Shown: positions 1-11,830 of the stretch, in pieces | Layout: each line of letters starts with the position of its first letter | Numbering within the stretch: position 1 is the first letter of the stretch | Assembly (NCBI GenBank): GCA_905221605.1 | Contig: CAJNDS010002110.1 | Location: 168,501 to 232,500, forward strand | Source of the DNA: Symbiodinium natans | Taxonomy: Eukaryota > Sar > Dinophyceae > Suessiales > Symbiodiniaceae | Direction of reading: 5' to 3' | Length of the DNA stretch: 64,000 nucleotides | Notes under the pieces: model-generated | Database searches by the model: none | Seen by the model: only the letters and a program-made list of their open reading frames with translations | What the model was told of the DNA's origin: nothing | Made by a program: the position numbers and the translations under genes

Positions 1-36
1 ACCCTAAACCCTAAACCCTAAACCCTAAACCCTAAA
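1..36. repeat. Telomere-type CCCTAAA run at window start
   Basis: Five CCCTAAA heptamers open the window. The orientation is that expected of a left chromosome end, but the run is no longer than many internal runs, so it may simply be another interstitial copy. Confidence 0.9.
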
Positions 37-1038
37 TGAAAAAAGGGTAGCAGTTATGGCCTCCTGATTTCCTGCAATTGCTTGCACGGCGAGTGTCAGG
101 ATGGCGGGTGTCCGTCGCCGGCCCAGAGCCATGGTAGTTTCAGGGCGGGGTTTGGGGTTTACGGGTCAGGGGTTTAGGGTTTAGGGTTTAGGGCTAGGGT
201 TTAGGGTTTAGGGTTCAGGGCTAAGGGCTTGGGCTTAGCCGCAGCTACCTAGGCCTCATCCGGGCATGGAGCTGGAAGTTGCAAGCTGCGCACAAGCAGC
301 TGCTTTGGCTTGGGCAGCTCTCGTATAATCTAGTGGATCTCTGCCAGCAGACAACTATACGGCATATACGGTATGCTTATCTACACATAAATATGAATCA
401 ATATCTGGTACGTACACATATATATATATATATGTGCGTGTCTACAAGAATAGACACGCAAACTCACGAGTTTCTTTGCTGCTTATTCCTCATTCGCTGC
501 ACGTTTGTGCAACCAGAACATCCGAGGCAAAAAGCTGCGCAAAGCGGATTTGTGGAGTCTGGTTCTTGCATGTTGGGTTTACCGAAACAAAGTAAGTGTA
601 GGGTGTAGGGCTTTAGGCTTAGGGTTTAGGGTCCAGAGTTTAGAGTCATTAGGGTTTAGGGTCTAAGAGTCTGGTTCCGGGTTCGTGCATGTTGGGTTTA
701 CCGAAGGAGAGGAGCCGGTAGTGTAAGTTTAGGGTTTAGGGCTTTAGGCATTAGGGTTTAGGGTCTAGAGTTTAGGGCTATTAGGGTTTAGGGTCTAGGG
801 CGTAATTGTGATTCAGCCCTTTAGAACAGGTTGACATACCTTTTCCTGAGACGATATCTGTCACCCCTGGGTTAGAAACACAATCGGTCCAGGTGGCAAC
901 TGCTGGGTTTAGGAACCCTAAACCCTAAACCCTAAACCCTAAACCCTAAAGTTTTTTTGGCCCTGGTGCTGCTTTAGGGTTTTGGGTTGCACTTGGGGGC
1001 GCACCCAGGGTGCCAGCAAAAAGCCGGCTGGACGACTG

Positions 1039-1091
1039 AGGTTTAGGGTTTAGGGTTTAGGGTTTAGGGTTTAGGGTTTAGGGTTTAGGGC
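1039..1091 (+). repeat. ITS array TTTAGGG, about 7 copies
   Basis: Near-perfect heptamer run, inside filler with no recognisable exon. Confidence 0.9.
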
Positions 1092-1478
1092 TGGGTGTTG
1101 AGGGGCTTCGGGTTTCAGATTCTATACTCCCCTTAGAACCTCAATAAAAACAATCTTCACAATATCCTCTTGGGTTGTATATAAACAAAAGTACAAAATA
1201 ATCACAAGGGGGATATAGGATTCAGCATTGGGGTTTAGGGTTTAATCGCTCACACTCGGACCAGCCAGGCGAGGTACACACTGACTCATGATTCTTGTGA
1301 GTTTAGGGTTTAGGGTTTATGGTTTGATTAGTTTTTCTTGTGATTCAGCATTTGGGTTCCCGCGGTGGTTTCGGAATGGCCCGTATGTTACGTGGGTTCA
1401 AACCTCATGCAAAAGGACTGGTCTCTGGGCTACTTCACGCCAAGAGCCCCTGAACGCAAGAAGCCACTCCAAACCTGA

Positions 1479-1549
1479 AACCCTAAACCCTAAACCCTAA
1501 ACCCTAAACCCTAAACCCTAAACCCTAAACCCTAAACCCTAAACCCTAA
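1479..1549 (-). repeat. ITS array CCCTAAA, about 10 copies
   Basis: Near-perfect heptamer run in the orientation opposite to the array at 1039. Confidence 0.9.
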
Positions 1550-3002
1550 CCCCAGAAAGTCGGAATATGGTTTAAGGATGATTTTCAGCTGGGAGTCCCT
1601 CTAGCATGCCTTGTTTGGCTGTGGGGATAAGGATGTTCCTAAACCCTAAACCCTAAACCCTGGACCCTAAACCCTAAACTCTAAACCCTAAACCCATTTT
1701 TGGGAGTCCCACATCCCTGTACCACCCCGGGCGAGCTTCCGATGGTATCCTGCCGTAGGAGCATCTAAGCCACAGTTCCCCTGAACCTAGGGTTTAGGCT
1801 TTAGGGTTTAGGGTTTCGGGTTTAGGGTTTAGGATTTAGGGTTTGCTTAGCCCCTAAAACCCCGTGCAGTGTGAAGTTTTCAGGGGGCCAGGACTGAAAA
1901 ATAAGGTGAAAAGGGTGCTGCTCGGCTTCCTCGCTACCACCTGTGCTTCCCGGAAACCCAAAAACCCAACATCCACAAGCCTCGGAGGGTTTGGGCCTTC
2001 GGGCCGTCTTTAACGGCTTAGGTTAGCTTAAGGCGTAAGCCTAGGAGCCCTTCTCCAGCCTTGCGTCAACCCTCAACCCTAAACTCTAAAACCCTAAACC
2101 CTAGACCCTACAAGGTGCTTCTTCTTTCACGCGCCACCCACCAGGTCGTCGGCGCCCTGCCAGGCAAGCATGGGCTCCGTGTACCTGGGCTGACTCCCAG
2201 AAGGGTTTAGGATTCAGGGTTCAGGGTTTAGGGTTTAGGGTTTAGGGTTTAGGGTTCGGGGTTCAGGCTTAGGGGTTTAGAGGGTTAGGAGGGTTTATTT
2301 CGGGTTTAGGGTGTTTAGGGTCCAAAGTACAATGGTCAAAGGCTTTCCTAGACCTCTCGCAGGGCTTCCCTTGAGTTCCAAATACAAAACTAAGACATTT
2401 TGTCTGACAAGGAGACTCTATGGGGGTTTACGACATTGGGGTAACCCTTTTTGGGGTCGTGAATTTTTAAGGGGATCCTACCGTGTGGGGGGGGGGGGGC
2501 CTATTTTCGGGGTCCCCAAACCCTAAACCCTAAACCCACATCCTGCATTTTTTGCGGAACAAATGGCTGCAAACGCAAGAAGCAGCTCAACGAAACCTTG
2601 CAAAGACCATGCCCGGCTCTGTTTCCATCTCGGTCCAATTATCTGCCTTGACTTTTTTTCATGTTTTTTTTTGTTGTTTTTTTTTTTTTTTAGGGGGGGT
2701 TGGGGTTTAGGGTTGAGGGTTGAGGGCAATAAGTAGGGCAACTATGGATCTCACCTTACCTAGGGCACTTAGGGCACTTATTATCATGAAATTATCACCC
2801 TACTTCTAAGTACCCATGGCCTTCAAGTAAGGCCTAAACCCTGAACCCTAAACCCCAAACCCTAAACCCTGAACCCTGAACCCTAAACCCTAGACCCATG
2901 AACCCCCAAGTGTAAGCTTAGGGTTTGAGGGTTTGGGGTGTGCGCGCGCGCCGCCCTGGAAAAGTGGGAGGTGGTCCACTGATTTGGTTTCGCCTAAGAA
3001 GA

Positions 3003-3079
3003 GTTAGGGTTTAGGGTTTAGGGTTTAGGGTTTAGGGTTTAGGGTTTAGGGTTTAGGGTTTAGGGTTTAGGGTTTAGGG
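3003..3079 (+). repeat. ITS array TTTAGGG, about 11 copies
   Basis: Near-perfect run, followed 130 bp later by an array of the TTTGGGG variant. Confidence 0.9.
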
Positions 3080-3204
3080 AACCCAACCCTTCCCAAAAAG
3101 CAGGGTAAACTGGCAATCCGGCTCCATGGCTTCCGCCGGGGGTCCAGTAGGACCCAGGCACAGCGCCAGGCTTCCGATCCAGGAACGTGCGAGTGTGGTT
3201 CCTG

Positions 3205-3299
3205 GGCAGGGTTTGGGGTTTGGGGTTTGGGGTTTGGGGTTTGGGGTTTGGGGTTTGGGGTTTGGGGTTTGGGGTTTGGGGTTTGGGGTTTGGGGTTTA
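3205..3299 (+). repeat. Homogenised variant heptamer array (TTTGGGG)n
   Basis: About 13 copies of TTTGGGG in a row, then a switch to TTTAGGG at 3295. A uniform variant block suggests local amplification of a mutated heptamer rather than random decay. Confidence 0.9.
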
Positions 3300-4611
3300 G
3301 GGTTTAGGGTTTAGGGTTTAGGCTGGGCAGGGTTTCGGGCCTCTTCTTTACAAGGGCTTCCTTCAGCGCATGCCGCCTAAAAAGGATACCGCACAAATTA
3401 ACCCCCCCCTCCCCTCCCCTCCCCTCATGTACGGGGGATAGAAAGCTGAAGGGGTTTTTGTGTGTATACTTACTGGTTTTGCGGGAACGAACGTCGTGGG
3501 GTCAGATCTCGAAATAGTGGTCTTGGGGCTTAGGGCTTGTAAAACAGCTCCTTGTATTTAGGGTTGCCCCGAAATGGCCATAACATAGAGATGGCCTATC
3601 CCAAGCCTTAAGTTCTCCTGCGCAAGAACACAATTCCTGCAAGTTCGTCAGTCGGCCGGGGAAGCTGAAAACCTAAAGCGCTTCATGGGCCAAAACGCCT
3701 CTTCTAGCCCTAAACCCTAAACCCTGAACCCTAAACCCCCTTTTAATTGTTGGGCGCGGCACGGCCAGTGCTTGGGGTCCATGGCCCCATCCTAGGAAGG
3801 GTTGATGCTCAGTTTGCAGGCGCAAGTCTATAGGGGAGCTCGGCAAGCGATGTGGCTGCCCTCATGAAGCCCTAAACCCTAAACCCTAAACCCTAAACCC
3901 TCAACCCTCAACCCTAAACCCTAAACCCTAAACCCTACATCTGGATGCATGAAAGGCAATTTGCCCCTAGGCTGTGGCCTGGACCCACATTAGAAATTTG
4001 CCAACCCCTGCACCTTTTAAGACGACACTTATGATTAAAGTAGGGGTTTCGGCTCATTGGGGTTTAGGGTTTGGGGTTTGGGGTTTAGGGTTTAGGGTTT
4101 GGGGTTTAGGGTTTGGGGTTTGGGGTTTCTGATTTGGGGTTTAGGGTTAACATGTCCGTCTCCCGATCCATTGGTATACCGGCCTTCATCATTAGACTCG
4201 GGCTTCGGGGGGTTTTTGATAGTACAACTATATAGGGTTTAGGAGGGTGCGGGGGGTTATGATAGTACATTTGTATAGGGACCATAAGGGAAGACTATTC
4301 GCAGTTCTTCCGTCCCCATTGTGTCCGTACCTATCTGCAAGCATTCGCGCTCGCAAGAAGAGTGGAGCACGACTGCAGGCGAAAGGAGCTTCACAGTGCA
4401 GAAGGTTCTTGGTAAAGCCCCATATGCCCCTCCTGTAGCCTTAAACCCTAATTAAACACTAAACCTTGAACCCGAAACCCTAAACCCTAAACCCCAAACC
4501 CGAAACCCTAAACCCATGCCCGGCTGCCGCGTGGGTGCGGAGTGGGGTGTTGACTTCGGCAAGGAGCGCAGCACCCTGGACAAGTGTGAGGGTTAGCGGG
4601 GTGCCTCACCG

Positions 4612-4679
4612 TGGGTTTAGGGTTTAGGGTTTAGGGTTTAGGGTTTAGGGTTTAGGGTTTAGGGTTTAGGGTTTAGGGC
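4612..4679 (+). repeat. ITS array TTTAGGG, about 9 copies
   Basis: Near-perfect heptamer run. Confidence 0.9.
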
Positions 4680-5943
4680 TAGCTACGTTTGGGGTGAATC
4701 ACCATGGCACCAAGACGCTATAGACATCTTTTAGGTACGGCTCCTTACGTCTTTTAATAGCCAAGAACTGAGAGAAAGTTAACTTTATCTCAGGGTAGTT
4801 GCATGGTCCCTTAGAATTGGGCCCTGAGAAGGGTGCCCCTAAAATACCCCATACAGATTAAGGGCCCATACTAAGGCCCAATGAAACCTCAGGCTTTAGT
4901 GAGCTCCTCTCACCATTGCCTATGAGAGCAACTCTTGGCTGAGTAAGAGAATTCACTTCCAGACGCCAGCATTGTGAACACCCTCTCTCCCTTCATCTAG
5001 ACCCGAGCGTAACCTCGGAACAAAAACAAGGGGTGCCCTTTTTGCTTATAAGGGAACCCTAAACCCTAAAACCCTAAAACCCTGAAACCCTAAACCCTGA
5101 ACCCTGAACCCTAATAAGCCGTAAAGTGGGGCCCGCCCTGGATCCTAGAATTCCTAACCCTAAACCCTATAAACCCTAAACCCTGAAGACCCGCGAAATC
5201 GCGCCGAGGCTCTTCGTGCATTGAGGCTTACGGCCCGGCATTCTAAGAGGCCCTCTACGTTCACATAGGCTTTTGGGTTTAGGGTTCAGGGTTAGGGTGT
5301 TTAGGGTTTCGGGTTTGGGCTTTAGGGTCCCTTGGAATACCTACTGAGTCATGCTTCCCGATTTTTGGCCCCCAACCCGTGACACTTTCACAGCTCAGCT
5401 TACCCAGGTTCCCCCGTAACCTGGGGAGAAAGAAAGGCTTGTTGGCTTTAAGTAGGTTGGTAAGGGGTCCTAAACAAGGGCACTACTGGGCCTCCTAGCA
5501 AAACATGCCTGGCACAGTGATACTCAGCAGAGACGCTGGAATACCTTGTAGGGGATATAGGGTTTCGGGTACGGAATTCCCAAGTTCCCGACTGAGAACT
5601 ACAAGTAGTAAGCTCATAAGGCGGAACCGTACTCCCCCGAAAAAAGCACAGGGAAACCGCTGGTTCCCAAAAATAACATAGGGAGGCTCCCAGTGTCCCA
5701 GGCGCCTAAACCCATTTCCCTAAACCCCAAACCCCAAATCCTAGCCCTAAACCCTAAACCCTAACCCTAAACTCTAAACCCTAAACCCTAAAACCTAAAA
5801 CCTAAACCCTAAACCCTAAACCCTAAACCCTAAACCCCAAACCCCAACCCCCCTAAGACGTGTCCGGCGTCCTGCAGGCTGATCACAGCCGCATGGAGGC
5901 AAGCCCCAGGCCATCCATACTTAAGGATGGGAAGCGAGGTCCT

Positions 5944-6028
5944 GAGGTTTAGGGTTTAGGGTTTAGGGTTTAGGGTTTAGGGTTTAGGGTTTAGGGTTTA
6001 GGGTTTAGGGTTTAGGGTTTAGGGTTCG
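5944..6028 (+). repeat. ITS array TTTAGGG, about 12 copies
   Basis: Near-perfect run. About 130 bp to its left (5720-5850) lies a degenerate CCCTAAA block, giving an inverted pair. Confidence 0.9.
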
Positions 6029-6855
6029 GGGTTTAGGGTTTATGGCTTAGGGTTTGTTATTCAGGGTTCAGGGTTTAGGGTGCAGGGTTCCAAGCCCAAG
6101 GGATTCTCAGGGTGGCGACACTACAACTACATAGAATGCCGTGTCCAAGCTTTGGAAGAATTTGATAGTAGAAGGGGGGGGTTTCATGTTAGGGGAATCG
6201 GGCCTTTAGGGTTCAGGGTTTAGGGTTTCGGGTTTAGGGTTTCCCACAATTCCGGAAGGCCATCCTTGAAACCAAGAAACTCGAAGGCTTTATACAGGGA
6301 GAGTAGGGAGGGTGGGTGTCCGAGCCAGAGCGCCCCCTAAATAAGCCCTTATAAGCCCTAAGCCCTAAGCCCTAAACCCTGAACCCTAAACCCGTTGTTT
6401 GAGTGAGGTGCCCTAAACCCTAAACCCTAAACCCTGAACCCCTACAGCCGTGTTTTGGAGTTTGAGGGTTTTGGATTGCAAGCCTGCATTCCCCAAAAAC
6501 GCTAACATGGAGACGAGGCTCTGATCCTTTGGCCCCACACCCACCTGTGAGGTGCACGTTGAGGCGTACTAAGATTTAAGGGCTTAGGGTTTAGGGTTAA
6601 TTAATCCTAAACCCTAACCCCTAACCCCTAAACCCTAAACCCTAAACCCTAAACCAGGGCCTACTGGCTGAGGGGAAGAGCCCTTTACGAACCTAGGTTT
6701 CTCTCCTTGCGGCTGGGGGCGATGCGAGGGCCGGCACAATAATGCCACGCCCAACCCTAAACCCAAAACCCAAAACCCTAAACCCTTTTGAACCCTAAAC
6801 CCTAAACCCTAAACCCTAAACCCTAAACCCTAAAGCCTAAACCCTAAACGCTTTG

Positions 6856-7050
6856 CTTACTTGGCTGACTTCTGAACCCCTCCTGAAAGTTTAACGTTTA
6901 GGCTCCTTATTGTAGTTGCTTCAAAAACTAAAAAGTTAAAGTCCTAGGAGCCAGCCAAAAGAAATCCAAGCTTAGTTGCTGAGTTCATAAGCCCCCTATA
7001 AAGTTTACACTTTCAACGTTTTCGGGGTTAAGCCCCCTTTTGTGAACCTG
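6856..7050. mobile_element. MITE-like family 3, two adjacent pieces
   Basis: Two related segments sit side by side: one beginning TTGGCTGACTTCTGAACCCC at about 6861 and one with TTAGTTGCTGAGTTCATAAG at about 6973. Near copies occur at 14212-14322, 17161-17277 (there an intron) and 41165-41255. Shared hallmarks are the CTGAGTTC end, an AGACTTT or ACTTTCA core, and an adjoining GAGCCAGCCAGAAGAAAGCC motif. Confidence 0.65.
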
Positions 7051-7183
7051 CGCTTTGCAACTGCCTAAGACGGGGAATGCGACCGCGGTCTTCTGGGAAG
7101 CTAAAAACATCATACAGCTTACGCTGCGACTGGGTCAGGATGCTGACAGAAAGCGACGCAGTTTGCAGCTCAGGGTAGAAATT

Positions 7184-7294
7184 CCCAAAGAGCCCAATAT
7201 TGCTTAATTAAGGAATATTCCTTAAATCATATTAAGGGATCCTTAATATGGTCTAAGGTATATTCCATAAGTAAACAATATTGGGCTCTTTGGG
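7184..7294. mobile_element. MITE family 1, copy with 8-bp target duplication
   Basis: A 111-bp near-palindrome. The left end CCCAAAGAGCCCAATATTG is mirrored by the right end CAATATTGGGCTCTTTGGG. It is flanked by the exact 8-bp direct repeat TAGAAATT (7176-7183 and 7295-7302), the length made by hAT-type transposases. The AT-rich core is built on TTAAGGATCC. It has no coding capacity. Confidence 0.85.
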
Positions 7295-7978
7295 TAGAAA
7301 TTCTCCCAGCCCGAAGAGGCAGGCGGACAAACCAGAAAGTGTTGACCGACTGCTGGTCCTATAGCACCCAAACCGCTGCCTTTGAGGGTTTAGGGCTGTT
7401 GCCCACATCAAGAACGCGTCGGGCTCTGTCTTTGTTGAACTATTGAGGCTTTAGGCAGTTTGAGGGGTTTGTGGCTCAGGTCCAGGCAAGAAAGGCAGCC
7501 AAAACCCATGCTTGGAGCGCCCGGGGGAGCGCCAGGGGGGGCGCCAGGGGGCCAGAGGCAGCCACGTGCAAGGCTTTTAAAGGGTGGGTACGGCCTATGA
7601 AGGCCAGGTGCGAATTTAGGGTTTCGGGTTTAGGGTTTAGGGGCCTCTTGAAGGGTAAGGTTAAGGGTTTATGTTCCGGGTTTGCCGTTTACGTTGTTTC
7701 GGGTTGAGGGTCTAATTTAGAGTTGTTGTTTCTCTTGCAACAGGAGTACCCTAAACCCTAAACCCTAAACCCTAAACCCTAAACCCTACACCTTTATTTG
7801 GGGTTCAGGGTCTCAATTGTGGCTTGTGAAAGCTCAGTGCCGCCCCCCACACCCCCTGGGTGTGAGGGGCGCCATTTCCGCATTGTACTTACTGCCGCTG
7901 CGCGGCGAGACGCCCTAAACCCTAAACCCTAAATCCTAAACCCTAAACCCTAAAACCTAAACCCTAAACCCTAAGCCG

Positions 7979-8092
7979 CCTTCTTCCCGCTCTTGCAGTA
8001 GCCAAGCCTCAGTTCGAGGGCCCGAAGCGACGGGGCGAAGAGGCTCTTCTGGAGGGGAAAGTTCTACCAGATTCTTGGGTTTCGACGCAAGG
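7979..8092 (+). CDS. Possible isolated plus-strand exon
   Basis: A pyrimidine-rich tract ending in TTGCAG (7998) precedes an open frame of about 32 codons (VAKPQFEGPKRRGEEA..., continuing to about 8090) that runs into a telomeric array. The minus strand is also open here, so strand and reality are uncertain. I do not recognise the protein. Confidence 0.3.
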
Positions 8093-8989
8093 GTTTAGGG
8101 TTTAGGGTTTAGGGTTTAGGGCTTGGGGGTTGGGGTTTAGGGTTTGAGGTTTCGGGTTCGGGGTTTCTTGGAGTCAGGGTTTACAAGGCTTTCAAGGTGC
8201 AGCCTGAAGGCTTTCTCAAGGTGCAGCCCTGCACGGAGTGAGAAGTAAAAAGGGCTCATCTTGCAGGGCCCCCTTAGTAACCAAGTATAAGTGTTTAGGG
8301 TCTAGGGTTTAGGGTTTGGGGACTAGCAGTGTAGTTCTAACCCACTCATAAGCCCCTTAAGTACCTAAAAGAGCTATGGGTGATAATCGCAGCTACTATT
8401 GGGTTGCTAGGCACGCTGAACCTCCAAGCCTAAACCCTAAACCCTAAACCCTAAACCCTAAACCCTAAACCCTAGATGGGTGTATGAACCTCTTGCAAGC
8501 CAGCAGCTGCAGTGTGTCGAACGGAGGCAGGCTTGCTGAAACGGCCTGTTTGGGAGATGTTGGGCTGTTCTACAGGATTACAAGGTTTAGGGTTTAGGGT
8601 TTAGGGTTTAGGGTTTAGGGTGCTGATGGTGGCTTTTGGTGAGTTCTTTTTTTTGAAGGGTTCCTTTGACATCTTCGTGCGTGTACATCTGGGTGTCCTT
8701 TTTGGGGATGTTCATAATCAAAACATACTACGCATGTTCGCATAGTGAGTCCCTTCTCGCAATTCTGGGTTTTTGCAGGCTCCTGTGACCATATGGAGAC
8801 TTTTTGCTTAGAGATTTTAAAGAGCTGCTTGGGTATGTACACAATCAGATTATATATAAATACATATATATATATATATATGTCTGATTATTATTACTAT
8901 GATTGTGATTATGATTATTACTAGCATTGTTATTATTCTTAGAAATATTATTATGTAGATTTACGGCATGATGTCTTCTGTGACATCAA

Positions 8990-9480
8990 GCGAGCATCAT
9001 GAACTTCAAAATGGGCCGCAAGGTGAGCATCATGAGCATCAGATGCTCTCAGCTGCTCAAACTTCGCCCGAGCACGGGCCCACCATGAAAGCACGCGAAC
9101 ATCATGAGCATCAGCTGCTCAGGCCTTGCCCGAGCACGGACGGGTTTAGGGTTTAGGGTTTAGGGCTGCTCAGGCATTGGCCGACCAACAAAGCAAGCAG
9201 CATCAGCTGCTCAGGCGCTGCCCGATAATCAGCGTCTGTCGATCAGGCGCTGCCCGAACACGGGCCATCACGCCGGCGAGCACCATGAGCATCATCAGCA
9301 CAAACTGCTCAGGCGCTGCCCCAGCCCGGGCCGCAAAGCAAGCATCATGAGCATCAGCTGCTCAGGCTTGGCGAGAGCCCACAAACGAGTAAGCATCATC
9401 TCCCCAGCACCACCAGGCGAGCATCATCTGCATCAGCTGCTCAGGCGCTGTTCAGGCTTGCCCGAGTACGGGCCATCAAG
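8990..9480. repeat. Degenerate 60-75 bp minisatellite
   Basis: Repeated modules contain GAGCATCATGAGCATCAGCTGCTCAGGC and GCCCGAGCACGGGCC in variable spacing, at least 7 times. A short TTTAGGG block (9140-9167) is inserted into one module, with CTGCTCAGGC on both sides. No credible protein is encoded. Confidence 0.8.
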
Positions 9481-10326
9481 CCCACCCTACCATAACCAAC
9501 CCTAAACCCTAAAGCCCTAAAGCCCTAAAGCCATATAACCCTGGATCCCAAACCCTGCACCTCCAGGCGGCGGCTAAAGTTCCGCGCCAGGGACCTGGTT
9601 TCCAAGGGAACTAGATATCCGCTGTTGTTTTTGGGGTATTTAGGGGTCTAGGGCTTCGAGCTTAGGGCTAGGGGCTTGGGGTTGTTCCTGCTATTTTCTT
9701 AAGAACCCGTTTTTGCCAGTTTTTGCTTGTCTAGGGTTTAGGGTTAAGGGGTTTAGGGGTTTAGGGTTTAGGGCTAGGGTTTAGGGGGTAGGGTCATGGG
9801 GCTCAGGGTGTTTTAGGGTTTGATTTAGGAGTTGTGCCCGGACATCCCAGTAGACTCGATCGAGCAGAGGACGGCCTCTTGTCACAGCTGTGCACCTGGC
9901 CCTAAACCCTAAACCCTAAACCCCAACGCAACTTGTTGCAGTCCGATACCTGGCAACCTGAGATCCCAAATGCTCCCCGAACTTACCGTTTAAGGGTAGT
10001 TACATGTGCCCTTGATGTTACCTCCTTTAAAAGGGTGCTGAAGTATGGGCCCATGGGTTGTATAGGGTATATAAGGGGCATATAGGCGGTCCGCTTTCAA
10101 GGGCCCATACGAAGGGAGCATGTAGCCACCCAAAAATACCGGGGAACAACGCACTTCTGAACTACGGTTTCGGGCTTGGAGGTTAAACTTAATCCCTGTT
10201 CTCCAGGAAGAAAAAGGACAGCCCATAACCCAAAAATTAAAAAGGATCCCTAACACTGATTTAGGTTAGGTTCGCACCAAGCAGCACATCGTCCTCGAAG
10301 ATAGTCGCGCATGGCCACCTCGAAAC

Positions 10327-10435
10327 TACCCAAAGAGCCCAATATTGCTTAAGCAATATACCTTAAACCAAATTAAGGATCCCTATATGATTTAAGGAAG
10401 ATTCCTTAATTAAGCAATCTTGGGCTCTTTGGGTA
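10327..10435. mobile_element. MITE family 1, copy 2
   Basis: A 109-bp inverted-repeat element with ends TACCCAAAGAGCCCAATATTG and CAATCTTGGGCTCTTTGGGTA, and a core similar to the copy at 7184 (AAATTAAGGATCC). No exact target duplication is visible outside the TA-extended ends. Confidence 0.8.
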
Positions 10436-10753
10436 AATGGAGCAGAAATCTTACACCCTAAATCCTCCACCCTCTGGGTCAAGGCGAGCCTAAGCCCCTA
10501 AACCGAAAACCCTAAACCCTAAACCCCAAACCCTAAGCCCTAAATCACGGTTGGACCGAAAGCCCTAAATCAGGGTTGGGGGGGTGGGGTGGGCGATATG
10601 CAAGGCGACTGACATGTCTTCGCCGTGAGCATTGACAGTTTGGGCAGGAAGGAGACGTAGGGTTTAGGGTATAGGGCATATCAAGGGGCACCTATGTAAC
10701 CCTGCACTTAGGAGGGTAGCAAACAAAAAGCTTTTAGCTGCCTGCTTAAGAAA

Positions 10754-10848
10754 CCCAATAAACCCAAAAGGCTACGGATCTAAAGTTTATTGTCTGATTC
10801 AGAAGCCCAATAAACCCAAAAGGCTACGGATCCAAAGTTACAGAAAAA
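10754..10848. repeat. Direct repeat of about 35 bp
   Basis: CCCAATAAACCCAAAAGGCT and its continuation through ACGGATC(T/C)AAAGTT occur twice, starting near 10754 and 10809, separated by about 20 bp. Confidence 0.8.
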
Positions 10849-11312
10849 AAACACCACAGAGAAAAGAAGGGGGGATGCTGTCTTCGGGGTGTCCCGGCTG
10901 GCCTCTTCGCTAGGATGGCCTCATAGATGCGCCTCGTGGGGTTTAAGGTTTAGGGTTTAGGGCTTAAGGTGTAGGGTCTAGGGTTCGGGGTTTAGGGGTT
11001 AGGTTTAGGGTTGCAGGCTTACGTTTCGGGGTTTTGATTACAAGGTTTCCAACGGAGAGGGGTTTAAACGACAAGGGTTTAGGGCATGTAACTCAAGGGT
11101 TCCCAAATGCTCCCCACTACTCGCGAAGGCTCCCTATAGGCTTCCCCAAGGTTCTGTAGATACCTAGCCCCCATGAACCCACCCGCCTCCCTGAAACAAA
11201 AAAACAAACCCTAAACCCTAAACCCTAAACCCTAAACCCTGAACCCTGAACCCCATGAGCCAATCCGAGCAGCCGGTGGCTTAGTGCCAAGGCAGATTGG
11301 GGATCGCAAGGG

Positions 11313-11487
11313 CAGTGCTTCTTCCCCAGCTCCTGGGGTTTAGGGTTTAGGGCTTAGGGTTTAGGGTTTGGGGTTTAGGGTGCAGGGTCGAAGTAGTTTC
11401 AGAATTGGGGGGAGGAAGGGTTTTATGTGCCCTACAATGGTTTTGAAGCGTTCTGGGTGTGAGGATTTCAGTGCTTCTTCCCCAGCT
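11313..11487. repeat. 19-bp direct repeats flanking an ITS-containing insert
   Basis: CAGTGCTTCTTCCCCAGCT occurs at 11313-11331 and 11469-11487. The 137 bp between them contain TTTAGGG heptamers plus filler. If one repeat and the insert are removed, an open frame continues across the junction, as expected of an insertion with target duplication. Confidence 0.7.
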
Positions 11488-11540
11488 TCTCTGAAACTGA
11501 TAGACCTCGAGCCAAACCCTAAACCCTAAACCCTAAACTC

Positions 11541-11830
11541 TGAACCCCTGTTCTTAAAAGCGATCCCGCGATCTGCCAGCCTTGGCTAAGGATGCATCGT
11601 CGTATGCCTCGGTAGCCCAGCAACCATCTCACAATAAGGGTACCCTTCTTGGGGTTTAGAGTTTAGGGTTTAGGGTTTAGGGTTTAGGAGGCCCAGAACC
11701 AAGGAGAATAGAGAGAAGAGGGTACCGCTGGGCTACCCAGATGCTGAAACAGCGGGCCAGAAGCGGTAGCGGCCGTGGAGCCCAACCTCTGACGGAACAG
11801 TTCAGGCAGTTTGGGGTTCGTAGGTTTTAG
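11541..11830 (-). CDS. Possible exon pair split by a MITE
   Basis: Minus-strand open segments at about 11739-11825 (LPELFRQRLGSTAATAS...) and about 11541-11610 (EAYDDASLAKAGRSRDRF) flank the inverted-repeat element at 11611-11738. The left end of that element, read on the minus strand, supplies GTAGCC as a possible donor. I do not recognise the protein. Support is codon-like composition and layout only. Confidence 0.3.
11611..11738. mobile_element. MITE-like family 5
   Basis: The ends GGTAGCCCAGCAACC and GGTACCGCTGGGCTACC are imperfect inverted repeats. An internal block reads AATAAGGGTACCCTTCTT. A relative lies at about 18545-18651 (TAGCCCAGTAACC ... ACTGGGCAACC). A short ITS sits inside this copy. 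Confidence 0.65.

Noticed and set aside
1-36. True chromosome-end telomere
   Set aside because: Only five heptamers, fewer than many internal arrays. The window edge may be arbitrary, so the chromosome end is not claimed.
7184-7294. Palindrome as a transcription terminator or riboswitch
   Set aside because: The 8-bp target duplication and dispersed copies with the same ends mark it as a transposable element.
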